Under the pieces are notes generated by a model. The model was not told the DNA's origin. It saw only the letters and a program-made list of their open reading frames with translations, and made no database searches. A program made the position numbers and the translations under genes. From Brachycybe producta (lineage: Eukaryota; Arthropoda; Diplopoda; Playtdesmida; Andrognathidae): a DNA stretch of 64,000 nt. The DNA lies in contig JAUPFP010000002.1 in NCBI GenBank assembly GCA_036925085.1, forward strand, positions 8,032,390-8,096,389. The letters are read 5' to 3'. Of this stretch, positions 56,465 to 64,000 are shown piece by piece (the first letter of the stretch is position 1; every line of letters starts with the position of its first letter).

Positions 56465-56995
56465 TCCTATATTTTAATTTTAATATTACACAAAATATTT
56501 CCATGTTAATTTTATTTTAAGTGAAATTTGGTGGAAATTTAGTTCCTATACGAGTATAAGTCTAGTTATTTAAGGGGAAACTTAATCATTCTTTACTCCA
56601 GTTGAGCAACCAAGTGACTAATTTAACAACAATTTTTTTGGGATGTTTTGCAAGCAAAAAAGGGAATTGAGAGAAGAAGAAAAAATCTTAACATAAATCT
56701 CATTTTTCTCGCAACATTTATGTTGAAATCTGTTTTGTTTTGTTGTTTTTTCTATTACAAAATTATTAGTTTCATATCAAACATGAGTGAAAGGTGGTTA
56801 TTAGTAGAGAATTCACTGGTCGCTCTATATATGTTTATAAGCCAAAGAGTTAGATATTATTACTGATTAACTTTTTTGCCTTTGGGTTTTCTATGACTTA
56901 TACTTATGTAATTGCTAGGTTTTACTTTATTTTCTGCTTTGAGCTTCTGTCAATAACGCAGCTACCTGTTACGCAAGTTTGAAACGCAAGTGCAT
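56465..56995. other. Intronic stretch, nothing recognised
   Basis: AT-rich sequence; a 72-codon frame at 56648-56866 has no recognised domain. Confidence 0.4.
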
Positions 56996-56999
56996 CTTA

Positions 57000-57270
57000 T
57001 ACGTTGTACACACATGAGTTAAATGAATTAAAATTAAATGTGTTTAGGTGAATTATACGGAATCCAGTTAAGGACATGAACACCAAATAAAAATTGACTT
57101 TATTCTTAATATTTTAAATTGAAATACTAAATCAATATTTTGTCAATTATATTTAAATTAATTAACTCAATATTTTCAGATTATTAACTGAATAAATTGA
57201 ATTCACAGAGGGCTCTGTAGAACACGTTTATTATTTAAATGCATTTAAATTATCAGGTGTGTACTAGGTA
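57000..57270 (+). mobile_element. 'TACCTNGTACACACA' family element, copy 3
   Basis: Starts TACGTTGTACACACATGAGT, ends GTGTGTACTAGGTA. Flanked on both sides by TTA (56997-56999 and 57271-57273), consistent with a 3-bp target duplication. About 540 bp from copy 2 in inverted orientation. Confidence 0.87.
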
Positions 57271-57404
57271 TTAGGAAGCTCGAGTACAATTACCGAGTTC
57301 TCAAAACTTCTAGTAGAAGTGCGATATATCTAAAATGGATACATCAGCTGAGAAGTTAACAAGGGAACAAATTTGCATTGCAAAAGTCAAATAATGAACG
57401 TTTT

Positions 57405-57664
57405 ATTGCAGTTTGGAAAGTATTTTAGAAACTAGAAGTGTAGCTCAGTCACTTAAAGTCTATTTTCATGTTGATATCTTTCAAAATGAGCTTTTTATTG
57501 CAGTTTGAAAAGAACACAACTTTGAAGTAGATATTTTTTAGTTTTTTGTCCATGTAAAAAGTTCATTTTGAAAGATACCATCAACATGAAAATACTACTA
57601 TGTTTAAGTGATTCAGCGGCCACTCTAGTTTCTAACACTTTCATATTCTCCTAAAATGCATAAT
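57405..57664. mobile_element. R1-family copy
   Basis: Left GTATTTTAGAAACTAGAAGT, GTAGCTCAGTCACTTAAAG, TTTTCATGTTGATATCTTTC; right TTTGAAAGATACCATCAACA, TAAGTGATTCAGCGGCCAC, TCTAGTTTCTAACACTTTC. Confidence 0.85.
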
Positions 57665-57963
57665 TCTGTTATTCAGATATAAAATGAAGAGAAACTATAG
57701 AAAATGTTTTAGAAACTAGAAGGGTAGATTTATCACTTAAGTGTATTTTCGTGTTGATATCTTTCAAAGTAAGCTTTTTATGTCAGTTTGAAAATGAGCC
57801 AACTTTAAGCAGACCATATTTTTTTAATTTTTCTCTATAAAAAGTTTATTTTGAAAGATACCATTAACATGGAAATACTATTAAGTGATTTAGGAACCAT
57901 TCTAGTTTCTGAAGACACTTTGAATTTCTCCTAAAATATAGAATAACCAGAGTTTGAATATCA
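57665..57963. mobile_element. R1-family copy, adjoining the previous one
   Basis: Left GTTTTAGAAACTAGAAGGGT, AGATTTATCACTTAAGTGTA, TTTTCGTGTTGATATCTTTC; right GAAAGATACCATTAACATGG, AAGTGATTTAGGAACC, TTCTAGTTTCTGAAGACACT, ATAACCAGAGTTTGAATATC. A further R1 right half follows at about 58030-58160. Confidence 0.87.
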
Positions 57964-58164
57964 GGTTTTGATTACAGTGGGTTTTAAAGTAATTAATTGT
58001 ACGTTCCTCGAATGCTGGTTAAACTGAAAATGAAAATGACCCAACTTTAATTTAAGCAAATGATATTTTTGTCTATAAAAAAGTTTATTTTTAAAGATAT
58101 ATCAATATGAAAGTCCTATTAAATGATTCAGCTACCGGTCTAATTTCTCTTCGAAAATGTGCGG

Positions 58165-58970
58165 TTCATAAAAAAACAACTTAACCCGTTTTAGCTTTTT
58201 CGTCCTCCAATCTCTTTTAATAACCATTTTTTTCTAGTCTGCATAATTGATAACACAAGTTTGATTTATGTAACTGCTTTTGTGTGTTTACGTCATTGGA
58301 AAAAGTCTTGATCCCGAAATGTATTGAATTGGAAAAAATTACAAGTGGAGTTGATCTTTTGTATTAAAATATTTAAAAAAAAAAATCAAAATACAAAATC
58401 GATTGACGTCATTCATTAATTCTACAACACTTATTTTTTCTTTAAATTCTATTATTCTTTTCAATTGTTCTTCAAAACATGAAGAAAAACATCTTCAAAA
58501 TTGATTTCCTTTTCTTGTTTATTGTTTTCAAACAAATTGTTTCAGGAGAGATGCCATCATTATCCTTGGTTCTTTTATTTTTATTCTAAGTTTCACTTCC
58601 TTTTTTTTTTTTAAGAAAAATTCACTATTTCCCTTTTTTTTTCCTTTTCAATCTAATTTTAGTAAAGTTTACAAACATTTTTAAGTGGTTTGTTTTTCTT
58701 CTTTTTCAAATACAATTTGCATTGTTTTGATCCGTTAGATAGTAATTTCAAACAAAAAGTCCTTGGAATTCTTACAACAACTTTGTTAACTTTTGTGGGT
58801 TTTATGGATTTTATCAGATTATATTTTTTGTTTACTCGTTTATTTAACTTATTTTAAACCCCGCTTACAAACCAAAATTAGATGTTCGCGAACCGCTTGG
58901 CAACTGTTCGAGAGCTGCTCGCGAGCATAACGTACATACCCAAAAATTTAGTGTGTTCGCGTTCCAATGG
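58165..58970. other. Intronic stretch, nothing recognised
   Basis: AT-rich with poly-T/A runs. 58880-58975 has GTTCGCGAACCGC- and GCTCGCGAGC-type palindromic words of higher GC content. Confidence 0.4.
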
Positions 58971-58974
58971 CGAA

Positions 58975-59375
58975 CAGCTCAATCACTTAACGATATTTTA
59001 ATGTTGATATATTTCAAAATAAACTTTTATAGACAAAAATTTTGAAATAAACTTTTATAGACAAAAATTTTAAAATAAACTTTTATAGACAAAAATTAAA
59101 AAAAAACATTTCAGACTCATATTAAAAGTTTATTTTGAAAGATATAAACATGAAAATACACGCAAGTGATTGAACTACCCTTCTAGTTTCTAAAACAAAT
59201 TCAAGTTTTTTGTTTTGTTTCTCTTCATACTGAAAGAAAGAATTAATTAATCAAAGTTGGAGCAGCGTTTACACTTTAAAACTAGCTTAAAGTTGATTTA
59301 TTTTTTAAGCTGCCATAAAAAGCAAGTGATTCTGCTGGCATTCTAGTTTCTAATTTTGTTCCTGAAAGACAGAAT
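58975..59375. mobile_element. R1-family copy with internal tandem expansion
   Basis: Left side AACAGCTCAATCACTTAACG, TTTTAATGTTGATATATTTC; right TTTTGAAAGATATAAACATG, GTGATTGAACTACCCTTCTA, GTTTCTAAAACAAATTCAAG, GCAGCGTTTACACTTTAAAA. At 59020-59098 an AATAAACTTTTATAGACAAA-type unit of about 28 bp is repeated three times. Confidence 0.85.
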
Positions 59376-59379
59376 TTGC

Positions 59380-60165
59380 ACCGAAAATAAATAGATAAAA
59401 CATAAGAAATAGTCTGAAGTTGACTTTTTATAACACTTTTCTTTGAAATATTTTTTTTTAGCTTAAAAGTGAGTCTCCTTGTTTTCTTCTGTTTATATAA
59501 ATAAAAAAAAACAAGATGGCTGTCATTGACCGACAGCCATTTTTGTCGCTTTAATATATGTAATTAACATTTAAGTAATATTACGGAGAGATAGTGAGTT
59601 AAAACAGTAAAAGTGAATGTCATTTTCAGCAGGTCTTTGTGCCTTTAATGTCTACTTTTAAAGTCATTTTTACTTTGTGTTCCTTTTTTAGACTTGATAA
59701 AAATGTTAAGTTTTAAGTTTTTCCATCATAATTATAATGTCTATAACAATAAACCGGTTTTCACTTAATTTTTTCCTTCATTCGGGGGAGTTTCTTCTGT
59801 AAAATAAGTGTGACTGTCATTTTTTTTATAAGATTGTCATCAATTTTCTCCAAGCTTTCTTCTAGTTTGTAAAATTTGTAATTTGTGTCAGAAATGTTGT
59901 TGACCATTTAAAAGGTTAAGCTGCAGCTTAGGCTTTACAGCTGCGGCTTTAAAGTAATTAATTTCATTGTTTAGGTTTATAATGCACATCAGAAGTGATT
60001 AAAAGTTTGTTACAAACTAGAATAGTTAGAGAATTTCTTAAAGGTTATTTTCATAATATCTTTCAAACTAAATTGTTCGAAGTTTGGCCTACTTCATATT
60101 TTTTTGTCTTAACTATATACTAATATACTAAATATAATTAACTATATACTTATATATTAAAATAT
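59380..60165. other. Intronic stretch; R1-like arm at about 59990-60080
   Basis: At 59990-60080 AGTTTGTTACAAACTAGAAT and AAGGTTATTTTCATAATATC resemble an R1 left arm. The remainder is AT-rich and unrecognised. Confidence 0.4.
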
Positions 60166-60167
60166 TT

Positions 60168-60468
60168 TCTCGAATCTGAATCCTAAAAGGTTCTCGAATC
60201 CTTCCTATAAGAATCCTATATTATTTATTAAGAAAGATACAAATAAATGAAATAATATTAAATATTAAATTATTAATAATAAAAACAAGTGTGGCACTCA
60301 GGGTTGCCACAAGGTGATATTCGTGATCCGGGTCGACCACCGAAATTGCAACAATCGCCGGTTTTTTTTTGTTAGTGAACGCTTCTATTGGACATCAATG
60401 GAGTTAAAACTAATTTTACCAAAGTTTTTAACAGTTTTTTTTTAAATTTTAGGATTTGAAAGACTAAA
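60168..60468 (-). mobile_element. R2 hAT-type element, inverted, both tips missing
   Basis: It reads on the minus strand like R2: GTGAACGCTTCTATTGGACA, GAAATTGCAACAATCGCCGG, CACTCAGGGTTGCCACAAGG and AATCCTATATTATTTATTAA are the inverted equivalents. The GGGATGGGAC-type tips are not found at either end, so target duplication cannot be scored. Confidence 0.82.
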
Positions 60469-60624
60469 CAGACCAAACACAAATCAATGATTGATTTTTT
60501 TTTTCGATTTTAGGTTTATAAGTTATCAACTTATCATTATTATGAAGTTGCTTTTTTAAGTGATTTCTTTTTACTCACAGGGTACCAACATAGTAAATAC
60601 AATTTTAAAGTCTTGAAAACCTTA

Positions 60625-60927
60625 TACCTAGTACACACACCTGATAATTTAAATGTATTTAAATAATAAACGTGTTCTACAGAGCCCTCTGTGAAGGACA
60701 AACAATTTGTCGAATTCAATTTATTCAGTTAATAATCTCAAAATATTAATTTAATACTTAAATATAATATAGAAACTATTAACAAAATATTGATTTAGTA
60801 TTTTAATTTTAAAATATTAATAATTAAAGTCAATTTTTATTTGGTGTTCATGTCCTTAACTGGATTCCGTATAATTCACCTAAACACATTTAATTTGAAT
60901 TCATTTAACTCCTGTGTGTACAAGGTA
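60625..60927 (-). mobile_element. 'TACCTNGTACACACA' family element, copy 4
   Basis: Starts TACCTAGTACACACACCTGA and ends TGTGTGTACAAGGTA, flanked by TTA on both sides (60622-60624, 60928-60930). It retains GTGTTCATGTCCTTAACTGG, which copy 2 has lost. Confidence 0.87.
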
Positions 60928-60930
60928 TTA

Positions 60931-61351
60931 AAGTTCAAGTTAAAAGTTTTAAGTGCCAGGTTTTCTTCTTGAATTTGTGCCATTGTCACTCAAGTGATAT
61001 AGTGTCAGGTGTTATATCCTTAAGAAATAATGAGGGGTATTATCACGGTTATGAACTGATGATTTCACATTTTATACTGAGAAATATTGTTATAAATTTG
61101 TGTGATTCACTCACTCTTTGTGATAAGAAGATAGAGGAGAATTGAGGGAAAAAGTTGATTCGAGCGTTTAAAAATTACGAAAGCTTCCTAAAAAAAAATG
61201 ATGGTCAGTTTATCGTAACTAAAAATAATTTTATGTTTCATTTCACACCGGAAATATTTTTTTTTTTACAAAATTGTTTCTCTTTAAAATATTGTTCGTA
61301 ATTTTATTTAAGTATTACTTAATAAGAAATTCCTTTTATTTTTTATTATAG
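60931..61351. other. End of intron 6, nothing recognised
   Basis: 60945-60990 has AAGTGCCAGGTTTTCTTC, shared with about 50775. The acceptor of exon 7 is preceded by a T-rich tract (TTCCTTTTATTTTTTATTATAG). Confidence 0.45.
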
Positions 61352-61397
61352 AAAGCGTGCCACTGTTAATGAATGCTTGCAACATCCTTGGATTAAG
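61352..61397 (+). CDS. DAPK1: DAPK coding exon 7: end of the kinase domain
   Basis: A 46-nt exon. With the AG carried from exon 6 it gives R259-KRATVNECLQHPWIK (residues 259-274), the alpha-I arginine-containing end of the kinase domain that matches KKRMTIQDSLQHPWIK in DAPK1. Acceptor TTATTATAG|A, donor AAG|GTAATT; phase 2 in, phase 0 out. It is identified by homology and exact phase fit. Confidence 0.96.
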
Positions 61398-61539
61398 GTA
61401 ATTTTTTATTTAATTTGCATTCTATTAGAAATTATATTTCTACTTGTTTGTTGGAGACTTAATTTTGAATTTTAAGCTGTCTATAAAGGGTAAACGCCAC
61501 GCACACTGAACATTGTGTTGAGAACATGTGTTTAAGAAA

Positions 61540-61915
61540 CTGGAAGAGTAAACTGAGTCACTTTGAGTTGGTTTTAAAGTGTAAATGCCTATTTCGAACT
61601 ATTGATTTATGTCTTTCAAGGTGCAAAATGAAGAGAAGGCCGGAAAGTATTTTTAGAAACTAGAATGGTAGCTCAATCACTTAGGGGTGTTTTCATGTTG
61701 ATATCTTTCAAAATAAGCTTTTTAAATTTGGCCATAAAAAGTTTATTTTATTATCCTCAAGTGATTATGCTACCCCTTCTAGTTTCTAAAAGACTTTCAG
61801 GTTTCTCTTATCTTACAACTTACCATTATTATCATATCTTTTATCTTTTGATTATCATATCTTAACATCTTATCAGAGTTAGAGAGGAGTTAACACCTTA
61901 AAACCACCTTAAGGT
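61540..61915. mobile_element. R1-family copy
   Basis: Left ACTGGAAGAGTAAACTGAGT, GAGTTGGTTTTAAAGTGTAA and TTTTAGAAACTAGAATGGTA, then GCTCAATCACTTAGGGG; right AAGTGATTATGCTACCCCTT, CTAGTTTCTAAAAGACTTTC and ACACCTTAAAACCACCTTAA. Confidence 0.82.
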
Positions 61916-61954
61916 GGCTGAATAGATATTTATTTTGCTTTTGTCTTTGCAGAC

Positions 61955-62430
61955 GGCGACAATGCAGTGGCTAATGTTATGATCCATAGACCTTTTTTGT
62001 AAAATTTGGACGCAAAAACGTGAAACGAACGTTTTTTTAAACAACATTATGAAAGAATTAAAATTGTTTTCAAAACTAGAATGGGAAACAATTATGTTAA
62101 AAGTTTTTAATGACAAAATAAACATTTTATAGTTTTGTTTGAAAATGACCTTTTTTTTTGGTTTTTCCATTTCATGAAAAAAAATATTTTCGCCTTTTTC
62201 AAACTGTAATAAAATGTTAAAGATGCCATCATGAAAAAACTTTTAGCATCATCACAAACTATTCTAGTTTCTAAAACATTTTCAATTTTTTCTTCATGAA
62301 ACAACGTTTACTTGAAAAATCTAAGTTTTCTCAAACTCGGAGGTGGAGGGGAAGAGAGATCTCTTATGTAAAACATAACAGCCACACAGGAGCGCCATCA
62401 AGGGAGACAAAAACAAAAATTTATTCAGCC
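61955..62430 (+). mobile_element. R7-family TIR element, copy 2
   Basis: It matches copy 1 (28965-29450) along its length: TTGGACGCAAAAACGTGA, AAATTGTTTTCAAAACTAGA, TCATGAAAAAAAATATTTTC, GGGGAAGAGAGATCTCTTAT, ACAGCCACACAGGAGCGCCA. Inverted words GGCTAATGTTATG and CATAACAGCC lie near the ends. It ends about 130 bp before exon 8. Confidence 0.8.
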
Positions 62431-62561
62431 ACTTTAACACGAAAAAATATTTTTTGGATCCCATTGATTTCGTGTTAAACGATTTTAGTTGTAGAAATGA
62501 AAGAAATGTGTTGATGAATAAATTTTGATATTTTGATGATTGATTTTTGTTTTCTGTTTAG

Positions 62562-62636
62562 ACAAGAGATTTATTTTTAGAAAGGAAAGACTTGAAGAAG
62601 AAGTTCAAGGTGTTCAATGCAAAAGAAAGATGGAAA
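62562..62636 (+). CDS. DAPK1: DAPK coding exon 8: linker and start of the calmodulin segment
   Basis: It encodes residues 275-299, TRDLFLERKDLKKK followed by FKVFNAKERWK. FKVFNAKERWK aligns with FKKFAARKKWK of human DAPK1, with W298 matching human W305. The linker before it is about five residues shorter than in human DAPK1 and has no serine, so the LSRKAS phosphosite (S289 in human) has no counterpart here. Acceptor CTGTTTAG|ACA, donor AAA|GTGAGT; phase 0 both sides. Confidence 0.95.
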
Positions 62637-62792
62637 GTGAGTTATTATTTATTATTATTCATTCATTATTCATGTTTAGCCATGAAGAAATTAGAACAAT
62701 ATCTTTTTTTTAATAAAAAAATATGTATTTTCACGCTCTAATTTGTGATCAAAACCTAAAAATTTAAACCCATTTGTTATTTTAAAATCTAG

Positions 62793-62885
62793 GAATCAGT
62801 TAAAAGTGTAAAGTTGTGTAACCGTTTGTCTCGAAGTGCCAAGTGTCGTAATATGGAAGTTGTCAATGGCCATGGACACATTGAC
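62793..62885 (+). CDS. DAPK1: DAPK coding exon 9: calmodulin-binding autoregulatory segment
   Basis: It encodes residues 300-330: ESVKSVKLCNRLSRS, then AKCRNMEVVNGHGHID. ESVKSVKLCNRLSR aligns with QSVRLISLCQRLSR of human DAPK1; S301 matches the autophosphorylated, inhibitory S308. Human S313 is replaced by K306. The following RNMEVV resembles SNMSVA of DAPK1, after which the ankyrin region begins in that family. Acceptor AAATCTAG|GAA, donor GAC|GTAAGT; phase 0 both sides. Intron 8 is 156 bp. The protein continues beyond the window. Confidence 0.95.
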
Positions 62886-63034
62886 GTAAGTTTCAGAATT
62901 TTATTATATTATTATTTGAACATTTTATTAGTTTTATTTTTTTTAAATATGTTCTAAATATATTTTTTATAGAGATTTTGTTTTATTCGGTTGGATAAAT
63001 ATTATTTATTTTTCTGTTTGCTCTGTTTTTTGTA

Positions 63035-63215
63035 CAATAGAACCTCGATTATCGGAACTATTGTTGGACATGCATAATCCAGATAACTCATAATACAAAA
63101 TGTGGAGAAAAGTAAGAAAAAAGCAAATTGCAAAGAAAATTTCTTGTATCCATAAGAAAACGTAAAGAAAAATTGGTTCTGATAATCGACGGTTCCGATA
63201 ATCGACGCTCTACTG
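63035..63215. mobile_element. pogo/Tigger-like MITE, copy 3
   Basis: Ends CAATAGAACCTCGATTATCG and CGATAATCGACGCTCTACTG are inverted, with TA on both sides (63033-63034 and 63216-63217). Interior GTTGGACATGCATAATCC matches copy 2 at 39129. No transposase. Confidence 0.85.
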
Positions 63216-63436
63216 TATTGTTAATGGTTTTTGAAAGTTCTGTGTTTTTCAGCTTTAAAAGTACGTTGGCCTAAATACTGACATTTGTGAGATTGAACAA
63301 AAATATATTTTATTTTTATGCTATTTTCAATGGGTACAAACAAGCAAGAAGGACTTGCAAACAAGAATCTCATAACTTTAAAAAGAAAATATGGAGGAAT
63401 CTAGAGTGACGTAAATGTGCAGAATTAACGTGCCTT

Positions 63437-63493
63437 GAAAGTACGAGCACATTAGGAAGATTTTTTTTATCTTCCTAATGTGCTCGTACTTTC
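63437..63493. repeat. Perfect 25-bp hairpin with T-rich loop
   Basis: GAAAGTACGAGCACATTAGG-AAGAT at the left is exactly complementary to ATCTTCCTAATGTGCTCGTA-CTTTC at the right, with a loop of about seven T. Imperfect pairing extends outward by a few bases (GCC/GGC). It could be a minimal MITE or the precursor of a small RNA if transcribed with the intron. Confidence 0.88.
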
Positions 63494-63889
63494 ATATGCC
63501 TCTTGAAATGAATGAGAAAAATGCTATAAACAAAACATAAAATATGTAAATTGAATCATTTAAATTATGGCCAAAAGCAGGAAAGAAAAATGTGCACCAA
63601 CATCAATGATGGTGTGAAAAGAATTTTTGAAAATAAAAAATGGAGAAAGTAAGACTTGGGTCTCACATGTGTGAAAAAAGCAGAAAATAAACTTAGAAAC
63701 AGAAATGAGAATAAAGTTTCAGCCACAATATACCTAAATAAGGTAACCAAAATGGAGATTCTGGCTGCATGGCTGAAAATGATCACTACTTAAAGGAAAA
63801 CATTCCGAAGAAGGGAAAGAATTTAAAAGAATCCTTGTTCTGTTTGTTTTCAGATGAACATTTCTTTTGCAATTCAACAATTTCAGGCT

Positions 63890-64000
63890 AAAAAACGAGA
63901 GTCAAAAGGCATTTGAGGTGGTTTTAAGGTGTAAACGGACCTCAGACTCTTGATTATTCTGTTGGTCAGGTTGCGTAATCAATAGAAACTTGAAAGTGTT
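63890..64000. mobile_element. R1-family left arm, cut by the window end
   Basis: GAGGTGGTTTTAAGGTGTAA, ACTCTTGATTATTCTGTTGG and GAAACTTGAAAGTGTT are the outermost R1 arm words in their usual order; the copy continues past 64000. Confidence 0.75.

Larger units (their letters stand above)
61398..62561 (+). other. Intron 7 of the DAPK gene
   Basis: About 1.2 kb, phase 0. It contains an R1 copy and R7 copy 2. Confidence 0.85.
62886..64000 (+). other. Start of intron 9 (runs off the window)
   Basis: It begins GTAAGTTT and contains a Tigger-like MITE, a 25-bp perfect hairpin and an R1 arm. No further DAPK exon was found up to 64000. Confidence 0.8.

Noticed and set aside
62793..62830. First reading that the human S308 autoinhibitory site is lysine here
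   Set aside because: Recounting the alignment shows human S308 is the serine in KQSV, matching S301 in KESV. The lysine (K306) matches human S313.

Overview
This window is animal (metazoan) nuclear DNA, visibly AT-rich, and it carries the 5' part of one gene: a death-associated protein kinase of the DAPK1 type. Nine coding exons on the + strand can be joined in frame from the sequence alone. They encode the first 330 residues: the whole protein kinase domain plus the calmodulin-binding autoregulatory segment. Every junction is GT-AG and the phases agree throughout. The gene runs off the right edge, so the ankyrin repeats, ROC/COR region and death domain expected of a DAPK1-type protein are not seen. 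The introns are large (about 40.7 kb, 3.8 kb and 14.6 kb) with a few tiny ones (70-156 bp). No second protein-coding gene, rRNA, tRNA or CRISPR array is supported. The organism is an invertebrate-like animal, but I cannot name the phylum.

Layout: 1-1180 upstream/5' flank; 1181-1242 exon 1; 1243-41954 intron 1, packed with repeats; 41955-42176 exon 2; 45978-46737 a compact block of exons 3-6 (catalytic loop, DFG, activation segment, APE, alpha-F); 46738-61351 another repeat-rich intron; 61352-62885 exons 7-9 (end of the kinase domain, linker, calmodulin site); 62886-64000 intron.

The rest is mostly non-autonomous mobile DNA, which I sort into families by comparing copies inside the window. 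They are: an abundant family with long inverted repeats (called R1 here, many copies); hAT-type elements with 8-bp target duplications, one of them inserted inside a minisatellite; short palindromic elements that carry CRE, CCAAT and GC-box-like motifs (R4); pogo/Tigger-like elements flanked by TA; elements flanked by TTA (PIF/Harbinger-like guess); and several families seen only twice. Two decayed fragments of the same non-LTR retrotransposon reverse transcriptase are present, one on each strand. Tandem arrays with 18-, 20-, 21-, 22-, 32- and about 195-bp units, plus long CT, GA, AT and TAC-type runs, fill other stretches.

I do not see a new multi-gene system. The points most worth checking are an upstream acceptor inside the kinase exon block that would lead to a truncated kinase, an adenine-run splice acceptor, the missing linker phosphosite in this DAPK, the promoter-like motif content of the R4 elements, and the nested order of hAT, minisatellite and R3 insertions.
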